DNA of 64,000 nucleotides, from positions 1 through 64,000 of the forward strand of contig JAZNXL010000069.1 of the NCBI GenBank assembly GCA_045593905.1. The letters are read 5' to 3'. The notes beneath the pieces were generated by a model. It was not told where the DNA came from, searched no databases, and worked only from the letters and a program-made list of their open reading frames with translations. Source of the DNA: RGIG9041 sp045593905 (GTDB lineage: Bacteria; Bacillota; Clostridia; Oscillospirales; QAKW01). Shown in pieces: positions 16,085-23,932 of this stretch. How positions within the stretch are numbered: the first letter of the stretch is position 1; the number at the start of each line of letters is the position of its first letter. Made by a program: the position numbers and the translations under genes.

Positions 16085-17356
16085 TTTTGTAAACCGTTTC
16101 CAAATGGGTGTTGCGATTGTACACATAACAAATGCAATAACTGCAAACACAATCCAAAATATAATAGTTGTGTTCCAACCGTAGTTTTGAGCAACATATC
16201 CAAACAGTATGTTGGCAACAACTGCACCGTAAGAGGCGATTGCATTAACGATTGATGCAACAGAGCCGGAGTGTCCATACCTTGAAAAGTGAGCAGGAAT
16301 TATAACGTCCATTAACTGATGAGCCGCGTACATAAGCGTTGTTATAACCGCTAAAAACAGCACTATAAACAACACCGAAATTTTACCGATAAGCAGTAGT
16401 AAAAGAGTAAACGGCACTGTTATTAAAAAGCAGAGTCCCGATGCAAAAAACGAATTTTTTGTAACGCGAGGATACAAAATACCTGCAATAAATATGCCGC
16501 CCAGATTAACAAAAACAATCGCCGTTGTAAGCATATTTGCAAAGCTGGGTGAAATACCCGAATAGCTCTCAATTATCATTGTAGGCACCCACGCTTTTAA
16601 GCCAACGTCAAGAGAGGTGCGTATAAACGACGGAACAAGCAACAATACAAGACCGCTTGCTAAAACAATTTTTAACAGGCTATGGCTTTGTTCGCTTTTG
16701 CCTGTTACGCCGGATGTGTCGTCATACAAATGTTTTTGATATTCATAATGCAGTGCAACACATGCGGTTTTTGTTTTTATAACAACAATACGCCAGCCAA
16801 TAAACGTAACAGCCAAAATAACCGACATTAATATAAATAGTACCTTCCAGTGCGAAACTGCTAAAACAATTGATGCAAAAAGATAGTTTAACAGCATACC
16901 GGCACAGTAGCAAAACGAAATTGCGCTCATTGCCGAATATGTATGGTCGGGGTGCAAAAACTCGGTTATTATGCGAAGAATAGCAGGCCATATTGCAAAC
17001 TGTATCAGTCCGCAAAGGCTCCAGAATACAAGCATTAAAACAAAACTGTTCGAAAACGCCATTCCGAGTGTTGCAATAGCAGTACCTATAAGCGTTATAT
17101 TAACAAGTCGTGACGGCTGAATTTTGTCAACAAGCTTAACACCTACAAGCTGCGCGGTACCATAAAACAAATAAAAGCTTGCATTTATAACGCCTGCCTG
17201 TGATTTATTAAAAAGTCCTTCTTCAATAATTGATGCAATTGATGCTGAATAGGTGCTTTTTGTCATTGACACAACAGCATAAATTATCCAGCTTGCAATA
17301 AATAATACCCAGCTGGCACGTTTTGGACTTGTTATTTGCCTGAGTTTAATTTTCAT
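16079..17356 (-). CDS. Major facilitator superfamily transporter
   Basis: A 425-aa polytopic carrier with 12 predicted spans. The early block ASWIIYAVVSMTKSTYSASI and the following FNKSQAGVINASFYLFYGTAQLVG resemble the GlpT/organophosphate antiporter branch of the MFS, though the substrate is uncertain. The central cytoplasmic loop, around residue 200-220, is charged (HLYDDTSGVTGKSEQ). It stands alone: the region upstream holds only repeats, and its terminator is shared with htrA. Confidence 0.85.
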   Translation of the reverse strand: MKIKLRQITSPKRASWVLFIASWIIYAVVSMTKSTYSASIASIIEEGLFNKSQAGVINASFYLFYGTAQLVGVKLVDKIQPSRLVNITLIGTAIATLGMAFSNSFVLMLVFWSLCGLIQFAIWPAILRIITEFLHPDHTYSAMSAISFCYCAGMLLNYLFASIVLAVSHWKVLFILMSVILAVTFIGWRIVVIKTKTACVALHYEYQKHLYDDTSGVTGKSEQSHSLLKIVLASGLVLLLVPSFIRTSLDVGLKAWVPTMIIESYSGISPSFANMLTTAIVFVNLGGIFIAGILYPRVTKNSFFASGLCFLITVPFTLLLLLIGKISVLFIVLFLAVITTLMYAAHQLMDVIIPAHFSRYGHSGSVASIVNAIASYGAVVANILFGYVAQNYGWNTTIIFWIVFAVIAFVMCTIATPIWKRFTKQ

Positions 17357-17450
17357 TGTATCTATACCTTCTTTTTAAAAGATATGTTAAATAAATTATA
17401 TAACCAATTTAAATGTTGTCAACAACAATTATTAAACTTTCGGAATATTA

Positions 17451-17511
17451 ATGAATTGCCTACGGCATTAATTGAGTCTTACGACTGATGAATTGCACCT
17501 TTGGCACATTA
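17451..17511. repeat. Micro-palindrome array D1
   Basis: Three short hairpin units (TTGCC-tac-GGCA, GAGTC-ttac-GACT, TTGC-acctttg-GCA) joined by the recurring linker ATGAAT/TTAAT. The same linker logic appears at 27671-27775 and 28154-28242. It lies upstream of the MFS gene. Confidence 0.65.
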
Positions 17512-17540
17512 AAAAAGCACCCTTTCGGGTGCTTTTTAGC
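17510..17540. terminator. Terminator T, copy 1
   Basis: AAAAAGCACCC-TTTC-GGGTGCTTTTT. Nearly the same sequence is found at 17705-17737, 31734-31763 and 41726-41760. Confidence 0.75.
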
Positions 17541-17568
17541 TAAATAGTTGCTGACGCAACAGCTTTAA

Positions 17569-17704
17569 AGTAAAAGGTAAAAAGTAATAGTGAAAAAGTA
17601 ATGAAGGAACACAAGAAAAGCTTGTGTTCCTTTTAATTTAAAAAACTCGGCTAAAAGCCGAGTTTATCCTTAACTATTCACTATTCACTCTTACCTATCA
17701 CCTA
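17569..17704 (+). repeat. Two-hairpin repeat A, copy 1
   Basis: An element with outer inverted arms (AAAGTAATAGTGAAAAAGTAA on the left, TTAACTATTCACTATTCACT on the right), hairpin 1 (GGAACACAAG/CTTGTGTTCC), the joint TTTTAATTTAAAA, and hairpin 2 (ACTCGGC-taaaa-GCCGAGT). It lies downstream of the DUF3810-like gene. Together with D1 and two T terminators it fills the 377-bp gap 17357-17733. Confidence 0.8.
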
Positions 17705-17737
17705 TAAAAAAAGCACCCTTTCGGGTGCATTTTTTAA
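17705..17737 (-). terminator. Terminator T, copy 2
   Basis: AAAGCACCC-TTTC-GGGTGC with flanking A- and T-runs. It follows the minus-strand gene at 17734-19224 and overlaps its stop codon. Confidence 0.8.
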
Positions 17738-19224
17738 TTAGGATGATATTCTTCGTAAAGTTCGTCTACTGCGTCTTGATAATCGTAATCAATTTTATAG
17801 AAGTTTGTAAGGTAGTTGCAGTATTTACCGTAGTCAACAGGCTCGCTGTCGTCTATTCTTACCTTACCCTCATCAACGTTGTCGCGGTATTCAACAAGCA
17901 ACAGCTTTGCGATGTCGCAAGCCTGTGCTTTTGAGATTGTTTCGTTTGATGCGATAAAGCCGATGTCACTTGAAAGACCATACAATTTATCAAGCTCTTT
18001 TACAAGCGCTACGTACTCTTTTTTAGCGTCGCTTACAAGCGCGTTTGCAAGGTAGAGATGAAGGTCTTTACCGTTTGTTTTATAAAACTGTGAGCTGAGT
18101 GAAAGGTATGCGTTAAAGTAGCCCGAGTAGTTAAGGTAGTAGTCGTCTGAGTACTGGGTGCATACGAGGAATGCGATAAAGTCGGCATCGCCGTCGTCGG
18201 TGTAGCCGCGTTGCATTGCCATTGTTTTTGCAACCTGCATAGGCACTACAATTTCGGGGTAGTAGTTGTTTACGCAAATTTCACCTGTAAAGGGTGAATA
18301 TATACTCGAGATTTGGAAAGACGAGTAAACACCCGAGAACAAAAGCTCTTTTGAGTTTAATTTTTTACCCTTGAGTGTGGGGATATCTTTTGCGGCTTTT
18401 TTGAACGCTTCGTTTACGCGCTCGGTAATTTTATCGGTTGCTTTACCTTTGCCCTGATATCTTGAAAGGTTACTCTTTGTGAAAAAGATTTCGCCTGCGC
18501 CCTCGTAAAGAGAGTTATTGATGCCGTCGATAAGGTAGAGCATGGTTTCTGAAAACTCCATATTTGTTACCTTAGCCGAGGTATATGGTGTTGATTTTGA
18601 TAAAAAGTTACGGTATGAGAACACGCCGTAGCACATTGACGATAAAAGCGCAAACACACCTGCAACAGCAAGCAATGTGTAGCCAAACTGTATCCACAGT
18701 CCGCCTTTGCGCACACCGCCTTTAACCTGAATTGTGCGAACTATTATGTACACAAGGTAAGCAAGTATGCCAAGAGCTGTAGCGCAGATAATAATTTCGA
18801 ACATAGGGATTGGAATAAGGCTGAATACTTTAGCAATACCGCCCGAAACGCCCCTGAACGCTTTTGCAAACGACTCACCTGTTGAGCGTGAGCTTGTTGC
18901 AATAAAGTAAAGAACTGCGCCAACAATACCTAAAAATATGCACGACCATTTTACAATTGACGACCAAAGCGGGTTCATAAGCAAAATTTTTGCTTTTTGA
19001 CCTTTGGTGAGCGGTTGCTCCTCGTCAGGTGTGTCGATTTGCTCGAGTTCGATTTCGACCTCTTGCTCATCGGTAGGTGCATCTATATTTTCGAGTTCGT
19101 CTTGTTGCTCGATTACTGTATCTTGTGTTATTTCTTCAGTTGCAACTGGTGCTTCTGACTGAGCCTCTATAACCTCTTGCTCGCCTTCGAGCTCGGGTGT
19201 TATATTTTCATAGTTTTCGCTCAT
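17734..19224 (-). CDS. DUF3810-like membrane protein lacking the metalloprotease motif
   Basis: A 496-aa protein. Residues 1-75 are an acidic Glu/Gln-rich cytoplasmic tail. Three or four membrane spans follow (about 90-110, 140-163, 178-202). The C-terminal region resembles the DUF3810 domain: ISSIYSPFTGEICVNNYYP and AMQRGYTDDGDADFIAFL align with the family's stretch around its HExxH zinc motif. Here the corresponding residues are KTMAM at 333-337, so both His and the catalytic Glu are missing and the protein is probably not a peptidase. A very strong GAGGAGG ribosome binding site lies 8 nt before the ATG. Function is unknown. Confidence 0.75.
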   Translation of the reverse strand: MSENYENITPELEGEQEVIEAQSEAPVATEEITQDTVIEQQDELENIDAPTDEQEVEIELEQIDTPDEEQPLTKGQKAKILLMNPLWSSIVKWSCIFLGIVGAVLYFIATSSRSTGESFAKAFRGVSGGIAKVFSLIPIPMFEIIICATALGILAYLVYIIVRTIQVKGGVRKGGLWIQFGYTLLAVAGVFALLSSMCYGVFSYRNFLSKSTPYTSAKVTNMEFSETMLYLIDGINNSLYEGAGEIFFTKSNLSRYQGKGKATDKITERVNEAFKKAAKDIPTLKGKKLNSKELLFSGVYSSFQISSIYSPFTGEICVNNYYPEIVVPMQVAKTMAMQRGYTDDGDADFIAFLVCTQYSDDYYLNYSGYFNAYLSLSSQFYKTNGKDLHLYLANALVSDAKKEYVALVKELDKLYGLSSDIGFIASNETISKAQACDIAKLLLVEYRDNVDEGKVRIDDSEPVDYGKYCNYLTNFYKIDYDYQDAVDELYEEYHPN

Positions 19225-19301
19225 GAAATATCCTCCTCGAATACTATATAAGTATATAGTATACTATATTAACTAAAAGTTCAATAGTAATTTACTATTT
19301 T

Positions 19302-20150
19302 TTATGCGTTTACCTCAAATAAAACGCCGAGTGTGTTAGGACCGCAGTGGCTTGTAATAACACAGCCTGCCTCGTTTTCGTAAACCTCGTCAAAGCTTAA
19401 TTTTGATTTAACCGTCTCAACAACCGAGTTTACGATTTGCTCGTCGCATTTTGTATGTGTTATAAACACGCGTTTTGTATTAATATTGGGGGTTGACATT
19501 ACCTTGTCAACGTATTTTAAAAGCACAGCTGCATAGCTGCCCCTGAACTTGTCAGCCATTGCCATTTTGCCGTTTTCACCAACGTCGATTTCGGGCTTTA
19601 TTTTTAAAAGATTGGCGCCGAGCATTGCAACTGCCGAGCATCTTCCGCCCATTTTTAAATACTCAAGCTGGTCAATAACAAAGCTTGCGCGAACAAGCTT
19701 GGTGCGTGCCTGGAGCTCACTATAAATTTCGCTGCCCGACTTACCGCTCTCTGCCATATCGCAAGCATCAAGCACTAAAAGAGCAGAGCCTGTTGAAAGG
19801 TTTAAAGAGTCAACAACGTACACGCCCCCTACCTCGCTTGCGGCGATTTTTGCGTTTTGGTGGCTTGAAGACATTTCAGAAGAAAGGCTTATATGCACAA
19901 CCTCTTTGCCCTCGCTAACGTGTTTTTTAAAGAGTGTTATATAGTCGTCAACCGAGCCTGCCGAGGTTTTGGGGAGTGTGCCGTTTTTGTCTACAAACTC
20001 GTAAATATCGGTAGGTGTTACCTCAACACCGTCGCGAAGCGATTTGTCGCCGAGCACGGTATAAAGCGGCATAACCTCGACATTATGCTTTTGCACAAGC
20101 TCCTTTGGTAAATCACAAGTGCTGTCGGCAGTTATTTTTATATTAGACAT
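19302..20150 (-). CDS. DegV family fatty-acid-binding protein
   Basis: A 282-aa cytosolic protein of the DegV family, which binds a single long-chain fatty acid and in some Firmicutes acts as FakB, presenting the fatty acid to the FakA kinase. Family signatures are ITADSTCDLPKELV at the N-terminus, the block KTSAGSVDDYITLFKKH, HISLSSEMSSSHQNA, and the C-terminal SHCGPNTLGVLF. Length is typical. No fakA gene is nearby. It is divergent from the aldolase gene, with the promoter of that gene in between. Confidence 0.94.
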   Translation of the reverse strand: MSNIKITADSTCDLPKELVQKHNVEVMPLYTVLGDKSLRDGVEVTPTDIYEFVDKNGTLPKTSAGSVDDYITLFKKHVSEGKEVVHISLSSEMSSSHQNAKIAASEVGGVYVVDSLNLSTGSALLVLDACDMAESGKSGSEIYSELQARTKLVRASFVIDQLEYLKMGGRCSAVAMLGANLLKIKPEIDVGENGKMAMADKFRGSYAAVLLKYVDKVMSTPNINTKRVFITHTKCDEQIVNSVVETVKSKLSFDEVYENEAGCVITSHCGPNTLGVLFEVNA

Positions 20151-20218
20151 TGTAATTCTCCTAAATATTATTATTCATTATAATTTTATACAAATTTTAA
20201 TAATATGTCAAGTAAACA

Positions 20219-20248
20219 TTGACTTTTTTATACCGCAAGGGGTATAAT
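20219..20248 (+). promoter_or_regulatory. fba promoter
   Basis: TTGACT (20219-20224), 18-bp spacer, TATAAT (20243-20248), followed by GGAGGAAA and the ATG at 20285. The spacer contains TATACC-GCAAG-GGTATA, a 6-bp inverted repeat that could bind a regulator. Confidence 0.75.
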
Positions 20249-20284
20249 GTTATGGTAATAATTTTGTTAACGGAGGAAATTTTT

Positions 20285-21148
20285 ATGTTAGTTTCGGCAA
20301 AAGAAATGATGCAAAAAGCTTACGAGGGCCACTACGCAGTTGGTCAGTTCAACATCAACAACCTTGAGTGGACAAAAGCTATCCTTTTAACTGCACAAGA
20401 ATGTAACTCACCTGTTATTCTTGGCGTTTCAGAGGGTGCAGGTAAGTATATGTGCGGCTACAAAACAGTTGTTGGTATGGTTAACGGTATGCTCGAAGAA
20501 TTAAACATTACTGTTCCTGTTGCTCTTCACCTTGACCACGGCTCATACGAAGCTGCTAAAACCGTTATCCGCGATGGTTTTTCATCTGTTATGTTTGACG
20601 GTTCACACTACGACATCGAAGAAAACATAGAAAAAACAAAAGAGATTATTGCTCTTGCAAACGAAAAAGGCCTTTCAGTTGAGGCTGAAGTTGGTGCAAT
20701 CGGCGGCGAAGAAGACGGCGTAACAGGCAGAGGCGAGGTTGCTGATGCTGACGAGTGCAAGCTCATTGCTGACCTTGGCGTGTCAATGCTTGCTGCAGGT
20801 ATTGGTAACATTCACGGCAAATACCCTGCAAACTGGGCAGGTCTCGACTTTGACGCTTTACAAAAAATCTCTGAAAAAACAAGCGGTATGCCCCTCGTTC
20901 TTCACGGCGGTACAGGTATTCCTGCTGATATGGTTAAAAAAGCAATCGCTCTTGGCGTTTCAAAGGTAAACGTTAACACCGAGTGCCAAATCGCTTTCAC
21001 CGAAGCTACAAGAAAATACTTTGAAGCAGGTAAAGACCTTGTTGGTAAAGGCTTTGACCCCAGAAAAGTTTTAGCTGACGGCGTTGAGGCTATTAAAGCT
21101 ACTGTTAAAGAAAAGATGGAACTTTTCGGCTCAGTAAATAAGGCATAA
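20285..21148 (+). CDS. fba: Class II fructose-bisphosphate aldolase
   Basis: A 287-aa zinc-dependent aldolase that splits fructose-1,6-bisphosphate into dihydroxyacetone phosphate and glyceraldehyde-3-phosphate. Visible sites are VALHLDHGSYE (catalytic Asp and zinc His), AEVGAIGGEEDG, AGIGNIHGKYP (zinc His) and LVLHGGTGIP (zinc His and phosphate binding), then KVNVNTECQ. The start at 20285 is set by GGAGGAAATTTTT; a longer frame to 20219 would run through the promoter. Codon use is more biased than in neighbours, as for a highly expressed glycolytic gene. A GatY/KbaY-type specificity is less likely. Confidence 0.95.
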   Translation: MLVSAKEMMQKAYEGHYAVGQFNINNLEWTKAILLTAQECNSPVILGVSEGAGKYMCGYKTVVGMVNGMLEELNITVPVALHLDHGSYEAAKTVIRDGFSSVMFDGSHYDIEENIEKTKEIIALANEKGLSVEAEVGAIGGEEDGVTGRGEVADADECKLIADLGVSMLAAGIGNIHGKYPANWAGLDFDALQKISEKTSGMPLVLHGGTGIPADMVKKAIALGVSKVNVNTECQIAFTEATRKYFEAGKDLVGKGFDPRKVLADGVEAIKATVKEKMELFGSVNKA

Positions 21149-21165
21149 GCCTGTAAAAATTATAT

Positions 21166-21199
21166 GCAAAAATGGCGGTTTTAAACCGCCATTTTTTAT
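21166..21199 (+). terminator. fba terminator
   Basis: AAAAATGGCGGTTT-AAACCGCCATTTTTT stem-loop and T-run, 18 bp after the stop. Confidence 0.9.
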
Positions 21200-21200
21200 T

Positions 21201-21339
21201 TAGGTAATAGGTAAGAGTGAATAGTGAATAGATTAGGACAAAACTCGGCTTAAAGCCGAGTTTTATAAATTAAAAGGAACACAACCAAAGTTGTGTTCCC
21301 TCGTTACCTTTTCACTATTACTTTTTACTTATTACCTAA
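21201..21339 (-). repeat. Two-hairpin repeat A, copy 2
   Basis: Same element as 17569-17704 in the opposite orientation: arms GGTAATAGGTAAGAGTGAA and TTCACTATTACTTTTTACTT, hairpins ACTCGGC/GCCGAGT and GGAACACAAC/GTTGTGTTCC, joint ATAAATTAAAA. It lies between the convergent fba and rplS genes. Confidence 0.85.
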
Positions 21340-21342
21340 ATA

Positions 21343-21372
21343 AAAAAAGCAGTCTTTCGACTGCTTATTTTT
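21343..21372 (-). terminator. rplS terminator
   Basis: AAGCAGTC-TTTC-GACTGCTT with flanking A-run on the plus strand (T-run on the minus strand), directly after the rplS stop. Confidence 0.85.
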
Positions 21373-21373
21373 A

Positions 21374-21715
21374 TTAAACCTTTTGTTTAACTTTAGCTGA
21401 TTTGCCGACTCTGTCACGAATGTAGAAGAGTTTTGCACGTCTAACTTTACCTTGGCGTACAACTTCGACTTTTTCAACCTTGGGTGAATTAACGAGAAAT
21501 GTTCTTTCAACACCAACGCCGTAAGCAACACGTCTAACTTTGAAAGTTTCTGAGATGCCGCCGCCGTGTTTAGCGATGATTGTGCCTTCAAATACCTGAG
21601 TTCTTTCTCTGTTACCCTCTTTAACTTTTACGCTAACACGAACTGTATCACCGATGTTAAGAGTGTATTTGTCAGCTTTGATTTGCTCGTCAGTTACAGC
21701 CTTTAAATAATCCAT
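21374..21715 (-). CDS. rplS: 50S ribosomal protein bL19
   Basis: A 113-aa ribosomal protein at the 30S-50S interface. The sequence is canonical: FNIGDTVRVSVKV-like opening (LNIGDTVRVSVKVKEG), RTQVFEGTIIAKHGGG, FKVRRVAYGVGVERTFLVN and the C-terminal KLFYIRDRVGKSAKV. A strong GGAGG lies 8 nt before the ATG. It is a single-gene unit with its own promoter, leader and terminator. Confidence 0.98.
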   Translation of the reverse strand: MDYLKAVTDEQIKADKYTLNIGDTVRVSVKVKEGNRERTQVFEGTIIAKHGGGISETFKVRRVAYGVGVERTFLVNSPKVEKVEVVRQGKVRRAKLFYIRDRVGKSAKVKQKV

Positions 21716-21740
21716 AGTAACCGTTCCTCCTTAAAAAATT

Positions 21741-21792
21741 TAGGGACTTTACAGACATTCATGCGAGCAATAGCAGAGGACTGTCCGTTATA
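21741..21792 (-). promoter_or_regulatory. Ribosomal protein L19 leader
   Basis: The minus-strand leader has the blocks of the Firmicutes L19 leader as I remember it: ACGGACAGTCCTCTGCT, then CGCATGAATGTCTGTAAAG and GTCCCTAAA, with GGACTTTACAGACATTC pairing options. In this family the structure is thought to mediate feedback by L19. It ends about 20 nt before the ribosome binding site. Confidence 0.75.
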
Positions 21793-21812
21793 AGTTTATC
21801 TCAATCTTGAAT

Positions 21813-21841
21813 ATGATAACACATATATTTTTAAAATGCAA
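21813..21841 (-). promoter_or_regulatory. rplS promoter
   Basis: On the minus strand TTGCAT (21841-21836), 17-bp spacer, TATCAT (21818-21813). It abuts the argS stop and gives a leader of about 90 nt. Confidence 0.6.
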
Positions 21842-21849
21842 CTGTTTTT

Positions 21850-23538
21850 TTACATTTTTTCGGGCGCGTCGATGTTCATAAGTGTGAGCGCATTTTTAAT
21901 AACTGTTTTTGAAGCTACAACAAGCGCAAGTCTGCCGTTTGCAACGTCTTCGGCCTCGCCCTTGATTCTGCAGGCGTCATAAAACTTATGGAACGCCGAT
22001 GCAACGTCGATTACGTACTTTGTAATACGCGACGGCTCAAAGTTATCAGCCGCAAACAATACTTCGCTGGGGAAAGACGAAAGCGCGCGGATAAGCTCTT
22101 TTTCTGCCTCGGTATTAAAGCCATAGCCGTTACAGCTTTTAAGCGCGGTCGCATCAACCTCGAGGTTACGAAGTATTGAGCAAATTCTTGCGTGCGCGTA
22201 CTGAACATAGTACATGGGGTTTTCGCTGTCTTGCTTAACTGCGAGCGATAGGTCAAAGTCCATAACCGACTCGCAGCGGTTCATATTAAAGAAAAATCTT
22301 GCCGCATCTGTAGGAATTTCGTCTAAAAGGTCTGAAAGCGTAATGCTTTTGCCTGTACGCTTTGACATTCTTACAACCTCGCCGTCACGCATAAGGCGAA
22401 CAAGCTGCATAAGTACAACCTGCAGGCGTTCAGGCTCAATGCCGAGCGCTTTCATACCCGCTTTGTAGCGGATGGTGTGGCCGTGATGGTCGGCGCCGAG
22501 TACGTTTATGCAACGCTCAAACTTACGCTCTTCGAACTTGTTGCGGTGGTAAGCAAGGTCAACTGCGTAGTAGGTATAAAAGCCGTTAGCTTTAACCATA
22601 ACCTCGTCTTTTTCACAGCCGTAGTCGGTTGCCTTAAACCATTTTGCGCCCTCGTTTTCGTAGATTGCGCCTGCTTTTTCTAAAAGCTCGATTGTTTCTT
22701 TTACATACCCGCTCTTGTGCAGTGTTGACTCTCTGAACCATTTATCGTAAACGATTTTATACTTGTTAAGGTCGCTTTGCATACGCGCAATATTCTTTTC
22801 AAGGCCAAACTCAACAAGTTTTTGAGTAAGCTCGTCTTTTGAGAGCGACATTACAGCTTGTCCGTTTTGCTCGTAAAACTCTTTTGCGAGTATTTTAATA
22901 TCGTCACCGTGATAGCCGTCGTCGGGGAACTCGTAACTGTCTTCACCGTTTACAAGCTGATAAAGTCTTGCATAAAGCGACTGACCAAAGAGCGATACCT
23001 GATTGCCCGCGTCGTTTACATAAAACTCTTTTTTAACGTTTGCGCCTGCCCACGAAAGCACAGCCGAAAGGCAGTCGCCAATAATACCGCCGCGCGCGTT
23101 ACCCATATGCATAGGTCCTGTCGGGTTTGCCGATACGAACTCAACAAGCACCGTCTGACCGCCAAGACTGTCGGTTTTACCAAAGTCAGACGAAAGAGTC
23201 AAGATGTTATCAACAAGCTCACTATAGTATTTTTGCGACATTTTAAAGTTGATAAAGCCGGGGCCTGCAACCTCTACCGTCTCAATATACTCACCGCAGT
23301 CGATGTGCGATGCAATCTGCTGACCGATTATTGCAGGTGCCACCTTTAAAACGCGAACGTTTTTAAGGGCGAAGTTTGCCGAAAACTCACCGTTTTGACT
23401 ATCCTTTGGTACCTCAACGTCAAAGTCCAAAAGTTCGGCAGCATTAAGTGCGCCGTCTTTAACGCAAGCGTTATAGGAATCTAAAACCTTTGTTTTTATA
23501 AGTGTTTTATAAAACTCAGAAGGGTTTTTTGCAATCAT
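21850..23538 (-). CDS. argS: Arginyl-tRNA synthetase
   Basis: A 562-aa class I synthetase that charges tRNA-Arg. The N-terminal Arg-tRNA-binding domain (about 1-110) is followed by the HIGH-like motif HMGNARGGIIGDCLS, the core with YAVDLAYHRNKFE and LGADHHGHTIR, the KMSKS equivalent RMSKRTGKSITL, and the DALR anticodon-binding domain at the C-terminus (YVQYAHARICSILRN). Length is normal. It is the last gene of the ddl-murI-DUF1934-argS unit, starting 1 bp after the DUF1934 stop. No T-box leader is seen. Confidence 0.98.
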   Translation of the reverse strand: MIAKNPSEFYKTLIKTKVLDSYNACVKDGALNAAELLDFDVEVPKDSQNGEFSANFALKNVRVLKVAPAIIGQQIASHIDCGEYIETVEVAGPGFINFKMSQKYYSELVDNILTLSSDFGKTDSLGGQTVLVEFVSANPTGPMHMGNARGGIIGDCLSAVLSWAGANVKKEFYVNDAGNQVSLFGQSLYARLYQLVNGEDSYEFPDDGYHGDDIKILAKEFYEQNGQAVMSLSKDELTQKLVEFGLEKNIARMQSDLNKYKIVYDKWFRESTLHKSGYVKETIELLEKAGAIYENEGAKWFKATDYGCEKDEVMVKANGFYTYYAVDLAYHRNKFEERKFERCINVLGADHHGHTIRYKAGMKALGIEPERLQVVLMQLVRLMRDGEVVRMSKRTGKSITLSDLLDEIPTDAARFFFNMNRCESVMDFDLSLAVKQDSENPMYYVQYAHARICSILRNLEVDATALKSCNGYGFNTEAEKELIRALSSFPSEVLFAADNFEPSRITKYVIDVASAFHKFYDACRIKGEAEDVANGRLALVVASKTVIKNALTLMNIDAPEKM

Positions 23539-23539
23539 T

Positions 23540-23932
23540 TTATTTCTCCTCTATTTTAATGGTTATATCGTTATTTGTAGTTACAGTTTCGTTAAAGGTA
23601 AGCGCATACTTTATAAACAGGCGGCGGCTTGACTCAAACTCGTTTAAAAGCTTGTTTGTAAACACGCTGACCGCCATGCGCCCCGCAGGTGTTGCGAAGC
23701 TAGACACCATCTCGCAGTTTTGTTTAAAGGTTAAAACCGACTGCGAACGCGGTTTGGATATTTTAACGGTATCGTCTTTTATTATTATAATGTTAGGCTC
23801 GGTGTCGGTATAGGTTATGTAATACCCGCCGTTTTTTTGGTTAAGTGTGCCGCAAAATTCGCTGTCGAACTTTTCTACACTGTCCGAGCGCGTTACCGTA
23901 TGAATTTTTACAACAACATCAGTAGTTTTCAA
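23540..23932 (-). CDS. DUF1934 (YwiB-like) beta-barrel protein
   Basis: A 130-aa protein of the DUF1934/YwiB family, with a calycin-like beta-barrel. Family-typical blocks are the alternating strands of VEKFDSEFCGTL, GGYYITYTDTE, and the later PAGRMAVSVFTNKLLNEF. The gene precedes argS in many Firmicutes, as here. It overlaps murI by 14 bp and ends 1 bp before argS. No function is known. Confidence 0.85.
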   Translation of the reverse strand: MKTTDVVVKIHTVTRSDSVEKFDSEFCGTLNQKNGGYYITYTDTEPNIIIIKDDTVKISKPRSQSVLTFKQNCEMVSSFATPAGRMAVSVFTNKLLNEFESSRRLFIKYALTFNETVTTNNDITIKIEEK

